A DNA stretch of 64,000 nucleotides from Pseudomonas aylmerensis. GTDB taxonomy: Bacteria > Pseudomonadota > Gammaproteobacteria > Pseudomonadales > Pseudomonadaceae. Positions 43,562-52,148 of the stretch are shown in pieces. The notes beneath the pieces were generated by a model that did not search any database, was not told the DNA's origin, and worked only from the letters and a program-made list of their open reading frames with translations. Location: the NCBI RefSeq assembly GCF_001702265.1, contig NZ_MAUE01000026.1, positions 248,001 through 312,000 of the forward strand, read 5' to 3'. Every line of letters begins with the position of its first letter. Position 1 is the first letter of the stretch. Made by a program: the position numbers and the translations under genes.

Positions 43562-44010
43562 GGCTGGCTCACCACGCGCATCAAGCCTTGGGCGTCGCGT
43601 TGCAGGCTGAGGCGGTGTTGACCGTCGGACAGCACCACGCGCAGCGCTGGGCTGATCCATTCGGCATCGAGTACCAGGCGCTGTCGCGGTTCGACGGTGA
43701 TTTGCATCGGTGTGCTTTCCCATAGGCGCGGGCGCAGTGGGTCGTCGCCCTGGAAGGTTTCGATGCCGCTGCCGTCGTCGCTGCGGCGGTTGAAGCGAAA
43801 GCCCTCGGCATCCCCGCGCCAGGTGATCGGGCGGCCGTCCGTGCGGGCTTCGGCCTGGGCGATTTGCAGCAGTTGGCTGAGGCGCTCGGCGTCCTTGCGC
43901 AGCAGGTGCAGTGGGTCGGGCTTGATGGTCAGGCTAATGGCGGCGCTGGCAATGCCGATGATCACCAATACCACCATCAACTCGATCAGGGTGAAGCCGT
44001 GTTGTTTCAT
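43558..44010 (-). CDS. hxcU: Type II secretion pseudopilin GspH (HxcU)
   Basis: A 150-residue pseudopilin: MKQHG-FTLIELMVVLVIIGIASAA gives a very short leader, Glu +5 and the membrane helix. The mature domain is of GspH size. It forms a two-gene leftward operon with hxcW (ATGA overlap) and is divergent from hxcP. Confidence 0.9.
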   Translation of the reverse strand: MKQHGFTLIELMVVLVIIGIASAAISLTIKPDPLHLLRKDAERLSQLLQIAQAEARTDGRPITWRGDAEGFRFNRRSDDGSGIETFQGDDPLRPRLWESTPMQITVEPRQRLVLDAEWISPALRVVLSDGQHRLSLQRDAQGLMRVVSQP

Positions 44011-44103
44011 CGCAGGGCACCTGGAGAACTGGAGAGGAGCTGAAATAAAAACGTGCGAATTGAGCTGTAGGCTGGTGCCACGGACAAACAGGAGGTCCCA
44101 CTC

Positions 44104-44535
44104 ATGGCATTTGCCCTTGGTTTTTCACCGGCCCACGGGGTGCAGGCACTGGCGGTGCTGGCGGCGTTGGCCGGTGTGGCGGTCTGGACGCCGCTGCTGC
44201 TCACGTCGGCCGAATCCCACACACCGGCGGTCACGCCCCAGGCCCTTGCGGCGCGCAGTGATAACCCGGCGCTGCAATGGTTCTCGACTGCGCCGTCGGC
44301 AGTGCAGGTCAAGGTCTCTGGTGTGCTGGCCGGGGCACGCGGTGCCGTGGCGATCCTCAGCCTCAACGACGGCCCGCCCCGCAGCTTTTTGTTGGGTGAA
44401 CGCCTCAGCCCCGGCGTGCGCCTGACGGCCATTGAAGGCGACGGCGTGGAGATCGAGCGCGGCGGCGAGAAGCTGCGCGTGAAGCTCGACAAGTTGCCGG
44501 ACGGGCCTGCGCTGCCGCTGCTCACTCGACCCTGA
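44104..44535 (+). CDS. hxcP: Type II secretion inner-membrane protein GspC (HxcP)
   Basis: A 143-residue bitopic protein with an N-terminal transmembrane helix (VQALAVLAALAGVAVWTPLLL) and one periplasmic homology-region domain (VKVSGVLAGARGAVAILSLNDG onward, in pieces). The C-terminal PDZ domain of larger GspC proteins is absent, as in short Hxc-type HxcP. It links the inner-membrane platform to the secretin HxcQ. GGAGG precedes the ATG. Its 3' end overlaps convergent hxcV by 14 bp. Confidence 0.88.
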   Translation: MAFALGFSPAHGVQALAVLAALAGVAVWTPLLLTSAESHTPAVTPQALAARSDNPALQWFSTAPSAVQVKVSGVLAGARGAVAILSLNDGPPRSFLLGERLSPGVRLTAIEGDGVEIERGGEKLRVKLDKLPDGPALPLLTRP

Positions 44536-44887
44536 CCTGTGTGTCCAGGCGCGCCAGCGGTGGCGCTTCGCGGCGGGCGTCGAGCACCTGCACATGCACT
44601 TGAAACAGCGCACCATCGGCGCTGATGGTTTGTTCGCAGCGCAGCTGCAAGCGGCCCTGGTCGCAGTCGAAGGTCTTTTTGCCGCTGCGCAAATGGCCTT
44701 CCAGGCGCAACTCGGCCAGGCGGCTCTGCGCTGCCAGCAAGGCGATGGACTTGTCGCGCAGCAGGCCATTGCTCTGGGTCATCAACCCGGCCACGCGCAC
44801 GGCTGCGGCCATGGCCACGGCGATGATCGCCAGCGCCACCAGCACCTCGATCAGGGTAAAGCCTTGCGCCTTGCGACGGCTGTCCAT
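44522..44887 (-). CDS. hxcV: Type II secretion minor pseudopilin GspI (HxcV)
   Basis: A 121-residue pseudopilin: leader MDSRRKAQG, then FTLIEVLVALAIIAVAMAAAVRV with Glu +5. The following LLRDKSIALLAAQSRLAELRLEG has the GspI pattern. It is divergent from hxcT over a 149-bp gap, so it has its own promoter facing left. Confidence 0.92.
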   Translation of the reverse strand: MDSRRKAQGFTLIEVLVALAIIAVAMAAAVRVAGLMTQSNGLLRDKSIALLAAQSRLAELRLEGHLRSGKKTFDCDQGRLQLRCEQTISADGALFQVHVQVLDARREAPPLARLDTQVRVE

Positions 44888-45036
44888 GGGGGTCTCGAAA
44901 GCCTGGAAACAGGCCCGCAGACTAGCGCCGGGAGTTGACCGATTGGCGACCGAAACTCCCGAGGATTTTCAATACGACTGACATGTGTTCTTGCAACACT
45001 GCGCCACGAAATGCACTCAAGCCAAGGAATGTCGAG

Positions 45037-45486
45037 ATGGATATCGCGCGCCTAACATCCCCATTGCCAGGGCCTCGCGGCCAGCGTGGCTTCACCTTGA
45101 TCGAGATCATGGTGGTGGTGGTCATCCTCGGGATCCTGGCGGCGATGGTGGTACCCAAGGTCCTGGATCGCCCGGACCAGGCGCGGGCCACGGCGGCGAA
45201 ACAGGACATCGGCGGCTTGATGCAAGCCCTCAAGTTGTATCGGCTGGACCACGGCACCTACCCGAGCATGAACCAGGGCCTGAAGGTGCTGGTGGAGCGC
45301 CCGGCGGATGCGAAGAACAGCAACTGGCGCGCCTACCTCGAGCGCCTGCCCAACGACCCGTGGGGCAACCCTTATCACTACCTCAACCCGGGCGCCAATG
45401 GTGAGGTCGATGTGTTCTCGCTGGGGGCCGACGGCCAACCGGATGGCGACGGCGTGAATGCCGATATCGGCTCCTGGCAGTTGTAA
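45037..45486 (+). CDS. hxcT: Type II secretion major pseudopilin GspG (HxcT)
   Basis: A 149-residue major pseudopilin. The processing site RGQRG-FTLIEIMVVVVILGILAAMVVP is typical, and the C-terminal half carries LPNDPWGNPYHYLNPGANGEVDVFSLGADG (in pieces), the calcium-site region diagnostic of GspG. ATG 45037 with AAGGA upstream is chosen over a longer frame. It starts the main rightward hxc operon (T-X-Y-Z-Q). Confidence 0.95.
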   Translation: MDIARLTSPLPGPRGQRGFTLIEIMVVVVILGILAAMVVPKVLDRPDQARATAAKQDIGGLMQALKLYRLDHGTYPSMNQGLKVLVERPADAKNSNWRAYLERLPNDPWGNPYHYLNPGANGEVDVFSLGADGQPDGDGVNADIGSWQL

Positions 45487-45494
45487 GGCGCGCC

Positions 45495-46373
45495 ATGAAA
45501 CGGTATTCGCCCACAGCGGCGAAGCAGCGCGGCATGGCGATTATCAGCGCCTTGCTGATCGCGGCGGTGGTGGCCGTGCTCGCCGGGGCGATGCTCACGC
45601 GTCAGAGTGTGTTCACTCGCAGTCTGGAAGCCGAGCAATTGCGCGTACAGGGCCAGTGGCTGTTGCAAGGCGGCCTGGAGCGCAGCCGGCAGATGCTCTG
45701 GGAGGCGCGCCAGAAGGAGGTGCTGACGCGCCTCGACCAGCCGTGGGCGCAGGCCCAGGGCGGCGCGTTCGAGGGGCAGATCGAGGACGAGCAGGGCAAG
45801 TTCAACCTGCGCAACCTGGTCAACCGCCAGCAGCCGGATGCCGAGCAATTGCAGTCCTTCGAGCGCCTGTGCCGCCTGATCGGGGTCGACCCGGCCGTGA
45901 GTCGGCGCATCAGCCAGCGGGTCATCGCCTCCTACGAGCAGAACGGTGTGCCGGCCAAATACCCGATGCTGCGCAACCTCGACGACTTGAGCGGCATTGA
46001 CGGCCTGGACCCGGCGCTGTTGCGGCGGCTGCGCACCTATATCAGCGTGCTTCCCAGCAATACCTGGGTCAACGGCAACACCGCCAGCGCCGAAGTGCTC
46101 AGCGCGGTGGTGCCGCAGCTCAGCCTGGCCCAGGCCCGGGGGTTGCTGGCCGAACGTGACAGCGGCCGTTGGTTTATCAACCGCGGGGATTTCGTCAACC
46201 GCCTGCACTTGCCCCAGGTGGCGGTGGATTCGGTGCAGGTGGGCATTACCAGCGAGTGGTTTCGCCTGCAGGGCCAGGCACGGCGCGAGCAGCGTCGGGT
46301 GACCCTCGACGCGCTGCTGCATCGCCCCGAAGACCGCCCGCCACGGGTGATCTGGTCGCGGGTGGGGGTATGA
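45495..46373 (+). CDS. hxcX: Type II secretion minor pseudopilin GspK (HxcX)
   Basis: A 292-residue large pseudopilin. The helix after KQRG is MAIISALLIAAVVAVLAGAML and lacks Glu at +5, as usual for GspK. The mature part includes GKFNLRNLVNRQ and the helical K-domain with IDGLDPALLRRL and SGRWFINRGDFVNRL. It forms the pseudopilus tip with GspI and GspJ. The stop overlaps hxcY as ATGA. Confidence 0.93.
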   Translation: MKRYSPTAAKQRGMAIISALLIAAVVAVLAGAMLTRQSVFTRSLEAEQLRVQGQWLLQGGLERSRQMLWEARQKEVLTRLDQPWAQAQGGAFEGQIEDEQGKFNLRNLVNRQQPDAEQLQSFERLCRLIGVDPAVSRRISQRVIASYEQNGVPAKYPMLRNLDDLSGIDGLDPALLRRLRTYISVLPSNTWVNGNTASAEVLSAVVPQLSLAQARGLLAERDSGRWFINRGDFVNRLHLPQVAVDSVQVGITSEWFRLQGQARREQRRVTLDALLHRPEDRPPRVIWSRVGV

Positions 46374-47440
46374 AACGCTTGCGTATTGGCCTGCCGCCGC
46401 TCGATGAGTTAAGCGTGGACAGCCAGGTGACGTTTGCCTGGCTGGAGCGCGGCGTGGTGGTGGATGAAGGGCACGCCAGCCTGGCGCAATTGGGCAAGAC
46501 CCGCCAGGCGCTGGATTGCTTCCTGCATCCGCGCGACAGCCTGCTGACCAGCCTTGAGTTGCCGCCGTTGCCCGCGGCGAAAACCGCTGCGGCGGTGGCT
46601 TGTGCCGCCCAGGCGCTGATCCTCGGTCCGGTGGAGCAGATGCAGGTGGCCCACGGCCCGCGTGAAAGCGATGGGCGCGTGCAGGTCGGCTGGGTGTCGA
46701 AGGCCGGCCTGGAGCGGCTCGCCGCGGTCGTCGCACAGACCCCGCTCAAGCTGCGCGGGCTCTACCCGGCGCCGTATGCCTTGCCGGTCGGCGCGGCAGC
46801 GTTGGACGACGGCTATCTGTTGACCCGTGACAGCCTGCAACAAGGCGCCGTGCACCCGTTGGGCTTGCAGACCCTCGATGTGCCGCTGGTGGAGGCGCAG
46901 CAGCGTTGGAGCGGTGCCGTGCCGGCCTGGGGCTTGCACGCGCGCCTCAGCCAGGCACCCCGTGGCGGATGGGGCAGGGCGCTCGCCGGTGTAGCGCTGG
47001 CGACGGCGATCTGGACAGTCGGCCTCAACCTGTATGCCGCCCGCCAGGTGGATGAGGGCCAACGGCTCAAGGCGCTGATGAGCCAGCAGGTCCGCCAGGC
47101 ATTTCCTGAATTGCCGGTGGTGCTCAACCCATTGCAGCAGGCCCGCCAACAGTTGGCTGCGCGCCAGAGCGGTGCGGCTGCCGATCCGGGCCAGCGCTTT
47201 ACCCGCCTGTTGCAGCTGGCGGGCAGCAACCTGCCCTTCATGGTCGGCAGCGTCGACAGCCTCGACTTCGAACAGGGCCGCTTGCACCTGGCGCTGCTCG
47301 CCGACAGTCGCAGCCCCACGGCCGTGGGCGATTGGCAAGCCGCGCTGGCCCAGGCCGGCTTTGTCGCCGAGCGCGATGAGCATGGCTGGAGCATCGGCCC
47401 GGCCCAGGCCGCCGAGAAACCGGAGGCCGGTGATGAATAA
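46370..47440 (+). CDS. hxcY: Type II secretion protein GspL (HxcY)
   Basis: A 356-residue bitopic protein. An actin-like cytoplasmic domain recruits the ATPase (FLHPRDSLLTSLELPPLP near residue 45). One transmembrane helix lies near residue 205-225 (ALAGVALATAIWTVGLNLYA), followed by a periplasmic ferredoxin-like domain. ATG 46370 overlaps the hxcX stop. It anchors HxcR to the membrane with HxcZ. Confidence 0.9.
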   Translation: MKRLRIGLPPLDELSVDSQVTFAWLERGVVVDEGHASLAQLGKTRQALDCFLHPRDSLLTSLELPPLPAAKTAAAVACAAQALILGPVEQMQVAHGPRESDGRVQVGWVSKAGLERLAAVVAQTPLKLRGLYPAPYALPVGAAALDDGYLLTRDSLQQGAVHPLGLQTLDVPLVEAQQRWSGAVPAWGLHARLSQAPRGGWGRALAGVALATAIWTVGLNLYAARQVDEGQRLKALMSQQVRQAFPELPVVLNPLQQARQQLAARQSGAAADPGQRFTRLLQLAGSNLPFMVGSVDSLDFEQGRLHLALLADSRSPTAVGDWQAALAQAGFVAERDEHGWSIGPAQAAEKPEAGDE

Positions 47441-47945
47441 GTGGCGGCAGCTGCGCAGCCAGGCGCAGGTGTTCTGGAGCGGCCTGGCGTTGCGCGAGAA
47501 ACGCCTGCTGATCGGCGCTGCGCTGGTCCTGGCGAGTCTGTTGACCTGGCTGGTGCTGGTGCAACCCGCGCTGAAGAAGATCGAGTACTGGCAGGCCGAG
47601 ACGCCCAAGCTGCGCGCCCAGGCGGCGGCCTTGCAGGTGCTGTTGCAGGACGTCGCGGCGCCGCGCCACGGCGATGAAACCGCGTTGCGCCAGGCCCTCG
47701 ATGGCGCCGGCCTGCAAGGGCATTACCAGTTGCAGGCACTGGACGCGGGCGGCTGGCGCCTCACGCTGGAGAATGCCCCGGCAGACGCCGTGGTGAGCTG
47801 GTTGCTGGGCAATCCCCATTCGTTTTCCCTGGAGGTGTCCGAGGCGCGCTTGCAGCGCGCGCCGGATGCTGTCGATAACTCGGCCGGCACTGTGTCCGGG
47901 ACCGTTCGCATGGATCAGGCGCTTGGCGCTAAGGAAGCTTCATGA
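47433..47945 (+). CDS. hxcZ: Type II secretion protein GspM (HxcZ)
   Basis: A 170-residue bitopic protein with a short cytoplasmic start (MNKWRQLRSQAQVFWSGL), one transmembrane helix (LLIGAALVLASLLTWLVLV) and a periplasmic domain of GspM size. It overlaps hxcY by 8 bases and hxcQ by 4 (ATGA), so translation is coupled. It stabilises GspL. Confidence 0.9.
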   Translation: MNKWRQLRSQAQVFWSGLALREKRLLIGAALVLASLLTWLVLVQPALKKIEYWQAETPKLRAQAAALQVLLQDVAAPRHGDETALRQALDGAGLQGHYQLQALDAGGWRLTLENAPADAVVSWLLGNPHSFSLEVSEARLQRAPDAVDNSAGTVSGTVRMDQALGAKEAS

Positions 47946-50272
47946 AGTGGTCAGTCCCCCATCACGCGCCTTTTCGCAAGGTCGCGCCGCTGCTGTTGCT
48001 GGCCTTGAGCGCGTGCAGCAGCCCGCAGCCAAACACGCCCTTGCTGGTGGACAGCGAACTCGGCCAGCCTCTGGCCGACATCCGTCGCAGCGGCGAAACC
48101 CCGCTCGATCGCCAGCGCGAAGTCCCGCCCAAACCCCGCGTACAACACCCGGTCACCCACAGTGCGCGCGGCCAGGCCCCGGCGCCGGTCAAGGCGCGCA
48201 ACCCGCTGGGCGACCAGCCGGTGCAGCTCAATTTCGTCGACGCGGATATCCAGGCGGTGGTGCGCGCCTTGTCCCGCGCCACCGGCCAGCAATTTTTGGT
48301 AGACCCGCGTGTGAAGGGCAACCTCACGCTGGTCAGTGAGGGCCAGGTGCCCGCGCACCAGGCCTACGACATGCTGCTGGCGGCGCTGCGCATGCAGGGC
48401 TTCAGCGTGGTCGATGTGGGCGGCGTGGCCCAGGTGGTGCCGGAGGCCGATGCGAAGTTGCTTGGCGGGCCGATCTACAGCGCCGGCAGCAGCGGCATGC
48501 AGACGCGCACTTTCCGCCTGCAGTATGAAAACGCGGTGAACCTGATCCCGGTGCTGCGCCCCATCGTGTCGCCGAACAACCCGATCAATGCCTACCCCGG
48601 CAACAACAGCATCGTCATCACCGACTATGCGGAAAACCTCGCGCGCGTCGCGCAGATCATCAATGGTATCGACACCCCGAGCGCCATCGACACCGACGTG
48701 GTGATGGTGCAGAACGGCATCGCCGTGGACATCGCCGCGATGGTCGGCGAGTTGCTGGAAACCCAGGGCGCCGACCAGACCCAGAAGATCAACGTGATCG
48801 GCGACCCGCGCTCCAATTCGATCATCATCCGCTCCGGCAGCCCGGAGCGTACGGAGCTGGCGCGCAACCTGATCTACAAGCTCGACAATGCCCAGAGCAA
48901 CCCGAGCAATATGCACGTGGTGTACCTGCGCAATGCCCAGGCCGGCAAGCTCGCGCAGTCGCTGCGCGGGCTGCTTACCGGCGAAAGCGATACCGGGGTG
49001 AGCGACGATGCCCGTGGCAAGCTCAGCAGCATGGGCGGCAATGGCAAGAACAGCCCGGCCACCGGCACCGCGCAAAACAGCAGCGGCACGCCCACCGGCA
49101 GCGGCGTGCAGTCGGGTTACGGGCAAGCCAGCGGCTCCACCCCTGGCACCGGCAGCACTCCCAGCGACCAGGACACCGCATTCAGCGCCGGCGGCGTGAC
49201 CATCCAGGCCGACGCCACCACCAACACCTTGCTGATTTCCGCCCCGGACCCGTTGTACCGCAACCTGCGCGAAGTGATCGACATGCTCGACCAGCGCCGC
49301 GCCCAGGTGGTGATCGAAAGTCTGATCGTGGAAGTCGGCGAGGACGACGCCACCGAGTTTGGCGTGCAATGGCAGGCCGGCAACCTCGGTGGCAAGGGCG
49401 GCTTCGGCGGCGTCAACCTGGGCGGCAGCGGTGTGAATGGCAAGCCCGCCAGCCCCACCAGCATTGATGTGCTGCCCAAGGGCCTCAACGTCGGCCTGGT
49501 CAACGGCACCGTAGACATCCCCGGGATCGGCAAGGTGCTCGACCTCAAGGTGCTGGCCCGCGCCCTGAAGAGCAAGGGTGGCACCAACGTGCTGTCGACG
49601 CCGAACCTGCTGACGCTGGACAACGAAGCGGCGAGTATTTTCGTCGGGCAGACCATCCCGTTTGTCACCGGCAGCTACGTGACCGGCGGCGGGGGCACCA
49701 GCAACAATCCGTTCCAGACCGTGCAGCGTGAGGAGGTGGGGCTCAAGCTCAACGTGCGCCCGCAGATTTCCGAAGGCGGCACGGTGAAGCTGGATATCTA
49801 CCAGGAGGTCAGCACCGTGGATGCGCGGGCGTCGGTGGAGGCCGGCACGGTGACCAACAAGCGCGCGATCGACACCAGCATCCTGCTGGATGACGGGCAG
49901 ATCATGGTGCTCGGCGGGCTGCTGCAGGACGGCTACAGCCAGAGCAATGATGCGGTGCCGTGGCTGTCGGATATTCCCGGCCTGGGCGCATTGTTTCGCA
50001 ATGAGAAGCGCAGCGTGAACAAGACCAACCTGATGGTGTTCCTGCGCCCCTACATCATCCGCGACAGCGGGGCAGGGCGCAGCATCACCCTGAACCGCTA
50101 CGAGTTCATGCGCCGCGCCCAGGGCGGGCTGCAACCGGAGCACAGCTGGGCGATGCCGGATGTGCAGGCGCCGCAGTTGCCTTCGGTGGAGAAGGCGATC
50201 CCGGGTGGTCAACAACAGGGGCCGCGGGCAGTGATCCGCGCGGTACCGGTTTCGGGGGGGGCGCGGCCGTGA
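47942..50272 (+). CDS. hxcQ: Type II secretion lipoprotein secretin GspD (HxcQ)
   Basis: A 776-residue outer-membrane secretin. The signal ends in lipobox LSAC with Cys25, so it is a lipidated secretin like P. aeruginosa HxcQ, which needs no separate pilotin. N0 (VQLNFVDADIQAVVRAL), N1, N2 and N3 periplasmic modules precede the secretin core, with VIESLIVEVGEDDATEFGVQW, VLSTPNLLTLDNEAASIFVG and VLGGLLQDGYSQSNDAVPWL (each in pieces). A Gly/Ser-rich linker lies near residues 355-415. It is the exit channel for the Hxc substrates. Confidence 0.96.
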   Translation: MKWSVPHHAPFRKVAPLLLLALSACSSPQPNTPLLVDSELGQPLADIRRSGETPLDRQREVPPKPRVQHPVTHSARGQAPAPVKARNPLGDQPVQLNFVDADIQAVVRALSRATGQQFLVDPRVKGNLTLVSEGQVPAHQAYDMLLAALRMQGFSVVDVGGVAQVVPEADAKLLGGPIYSAGSSGMQTRTFRLQYENAVNLIPVLRPIVSPNNPINAYPGNNSIVITDYAENLARVAQIINGIDTPSAIDTDVVMVQNGIAVDIAAMVGELLETQGADQTQKINVIGDPRSNSIIIRSGSPERTELARNLIYKLDNAQSNPSNMHVVYLRNAQAGKLAQSLRGLLTGESDTGVSDDARGKLSSMGGNGKNSPATGTAQNSSGTPTGSGVQSGYGQASGSTPGTGSTPSDQDTAFSAGGVTIQADATTNTLLISAPDPLYRNLREVIDMLDQRRAQVVIESLIVEVGEDDATEFGVQWQAGNLGGKGGFGGVNLGGSGVNGKPASPTSIDVLPKGLNVGLVNGTVDIPGIGKVLDLKVLARALKSKGGTNVLSTPNLLTLDNEAASIFVGQTIPFVTGSYVTGGGGTSNNPFQTVQREEVGLKLNVRPQISEGGTVKLDIYQEVSTVDARASVEAGTVTNKRAIDTSILLDDGQIMVLGGLLQDGYSQSNDAVPWLSDIPGLGALFRNEKRSVNKTNLMVFLRPYIIRDSGAGRSITLNRYEFMRRAQGGLQPEHSWAMPDVQAPQLPSVEKAIPGGQQQGPRAVIRAVPVSGGARP

Positions 50273-50290
50273 CTTATGGTTGCACTCTTG

Positions 50291-50375
50291 GTGGGCGCTG
50301 GCTTGCCTGCGCTGCAGATACTTCGGTACGGCATGCACACCGAGTGGATGCCATCGCAGGCAAGCCAGCTCCCAC
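50291..50375. repeat. REP-type inverted pair after hxcQ
   Basis: Arms at 50291-50313 and 50353-50375 pair almost perfectly (GTGGGcGCTGGCTTGCCTGCG against CGCAGGCAAGCCAGCTCCCAC). This is the common Pseudomonas REP arrangement of two facing copies. Confidence 0.8.
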
Positions 50376-50406
50376 AGAAAAGCTAACCAGCTTTCGCATT
50401 GTTTTT

Positions 50407-50690
50407 GATCTTGATCTTGACCTTGATCCTAGGCGCCCCATCAAACACGCTGGCCGCCATTCGGCAGGGATTTGGGGGGTAAACCGGCAGGGATGCCGGT
50501 TTAGCAGCCCCGCGCCATGGATGGCGCGTGGCGGCGGCCGCCCAAATCCCTGTCGAATGGCGGGCACACCGAGCCTGGGCGAGGTGCCGAGTGTTGGGGC
50601 AAGAGCGTTTTGCTTACTTTTGCGCTCTTCAAAAGTGAGCCGCTGTAAGAGCGGAACCCCAAGTAGCCGTTACCCCAACAACGGATATGT
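50407..50690. repeat. Conserved repetitive element interrupting the hxc operon
   Basis: The 457-bp gap 50273-50729 holds no gene that I can support. It starts with a CTTGAT-like micro-repeat (50407-50428). A long inverted repeat follows (50453-50476 with 50541-50564; GCCATTCGGCAGGGATTTGGG type). It encloses two perfect hairpins: AAACCGGCA/TGCCGGTTT at 50481-50502 and CGCGCCAT/ATGGCGCG at 50511-50528. The tail contains GAGCGTTTTGCTTACTTTTG, a string I associate with a multi-copy element of fluorescent pseudomonads. The exact end is uncertain. Confidence 0.6.
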
Positions 50691-50729
50691 ACTCGGTCCC
50701 TCTAAATCCAGTGCAAGCGAGCCAAAACC

Positions 50730-52148
50730 ATGAGCCTGCTCCCCTACGCCTGGGCCAAATCCCAACGCATCCTCTTGCGTCCCTGCGAGGAAGGCAGGCT
50801 ACTCACCGTATGCCCCTCGACCCCCGGCTGGTCCATCAGCGAGGTACACCGTCAGTTCGGCCACAGCCGCCTTGAACAGGTGCGCGACGACGAACTCGAC
50901 GGCCTGCTCGCCAGTGCCTACGCCGACACCGGCAGCGCCGCCGCCGTGGTCGGCGCCGCCGAAAACGAAGTCGACCTCGACCGCCTGATGCAAGACATGC
51001 CCGAAATCACTGACCTGCTGGACACCCAGGACGGCGCGCCGGTGATTCGCATGATCAACGCCTTGCTCACCCAGGCGGCGCGGGATGAGGCCAGTGACAT
51101 TCACATCGAACCCTATGAAACCCATTCGGTGGTGCGCTACCGCGTCGACGGCACCCTGCGTGACGTGGTGTCGCCGCGCAAGGCGCTGCATGGCGCGCTG
51201 GTGTCGCGGATCAAGATCATGGCCCAGCTCGATATCGCCGAAAAGCGCCTGCCCCAGGACGGCCGTATCGCCCTGCGCGTGGCCGGCCGGCCGATTGATA
51301 TTCGCGTATCGACCGTGCCGACCGGGCATGGCGAGCGCGTGGTGATGCGTTTGCTCGACAAACAGGCCGGGCGCCTGCAATTGGAAACCCTGGGCATGGA
51401 GCCGCAGTTGCTCGCGCGCCTCGATACGCTGATCCGCCAGCCCCACGGCATCGTGCTGGTCACCGGGCCCACGGGCAGCGGCAAGACCACCAGCCTGTAC
51501 GCGGCCCTGGCGCGGCTGGATGCCAGCACCAGCAATATCCTCACCGTGGAAGACCCGGTGGAATATGATTTGCCGGGCATCAGCCAGATCCAGGTCAACG
51601 CCAAGATCGACATGACCTTCGGCCTGGCCTTGCGCGCGATTCTGCGCCAGGACCCGGACATCATCATGATCGGTGAAATCCGTGACCTGGAGACCGCGCA
51701 AATCGCCGTGCAAGCCTCGCTCACCGGCCACCTGGTACTGGCGACCCTGCACACCAACGACGCGGTGTCGGCGGTCAACCGCCTGATCGACATGGGGGTC
51801 GAGCCGTTCCTGCTGGCGTCGTCGCTGTTGGGCGTATTGGCCCAGCGCCTGGTGCGGCGCCTGTGCCCGCATTGCAAGCAACAGGACCCGGCCGCGCCCG
51901 GCACCTGGCGCCCGGTGGGCTGCGCGCAATGCAACCAGGTCGGCTACAGCGGGCGTACCGGGATCCATGAATTGTTCTGCGTCGACGACGACGTGCGCAG
52001 CCTGATCCACCAGGGCGCCGGCGAGCAGGACCTGCGCGTGGCCGCGCGCCGCGCCGGGATGTTGAGCATGCGCGAAGACGGCGAGCGCTGGGTGCGCAGC
52101 GGCGCCACTGCGCCCGAAGAAATCCTGCGCGTGACGCGGGACGCCTGA
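50730..52148 (+). CDS. hxcR: Type II secretion ATPase GspE (HxcR)
   Basis: A 472-residue secretion ATPase. The N-terminal domain binds GspL. The RecA-like core has Walker A GPTGSGKTTS (about residue 246), Asp box LTVEDPVEYDLPGI, Walker B QDPDIIMIGEIRD and His box TGHLVLATLHTNDA. A zinc motif CPHC..CAQC lies near residues 378-400. It powers pseudopilus assembly. The repeat element separates it from hxcQ, so expression with the upstream hxc genes requires read-through or a separate promoter. The stop overlaps hxcS (TGATG). Confidence 0.95.
   Translation: MSLLPYAWAKSQRILLRPCEEGRLLTVCPSTPGWSISEVHRQFGHSRLEQVRDDELDGLLASAYADTGSAAAVVGAAENEVDLDRLMQDMPEITDLLDTQDGAPVIRMINALLTQAARDEASDIHIEPYETHSVVRYRVDGTLRDVVSPRKALHGALVSRIKIMAQLDIAEKRLPQDGRIALRVAGRPIDIRVSTVPTGHGERVVMRLLDKQAGRLQLETLGMEPQLLARLDTLIRQPHGIVLVTGPTGSGKTTSLYAALARLDASTSNILTVEDPVEYDLPGISQIQVNAKIDMTFGLALRAILRQDPDIIMIGEIRDLETAQIAVQASLTGHLVLATLHTNDAVSAVNRLIDMGVEPFLLASSLLGVLAQRLVRRLCPHCKQQDPAAPGTWRPVGCAQCNQVGYSGRTGIHELFCVDDDVRSLIHQGAGEQDLRVAARRAGMLSMREDGERWVRSGATAPEEILRVTRDA

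Noticed and set aside
47951..50338. 795-codon open frame on the minus strand
   Set aside because: Shadow of the secretin gene hxcQ, whose domains and lipobox are clear on the plus strand.
50269..50733. 154-codon open frame between hxcQ and hxcR
   Set aside because: Lies wholly in hairpin-rich repeat DNA and shows no domain; such elements often produce false gene calls.
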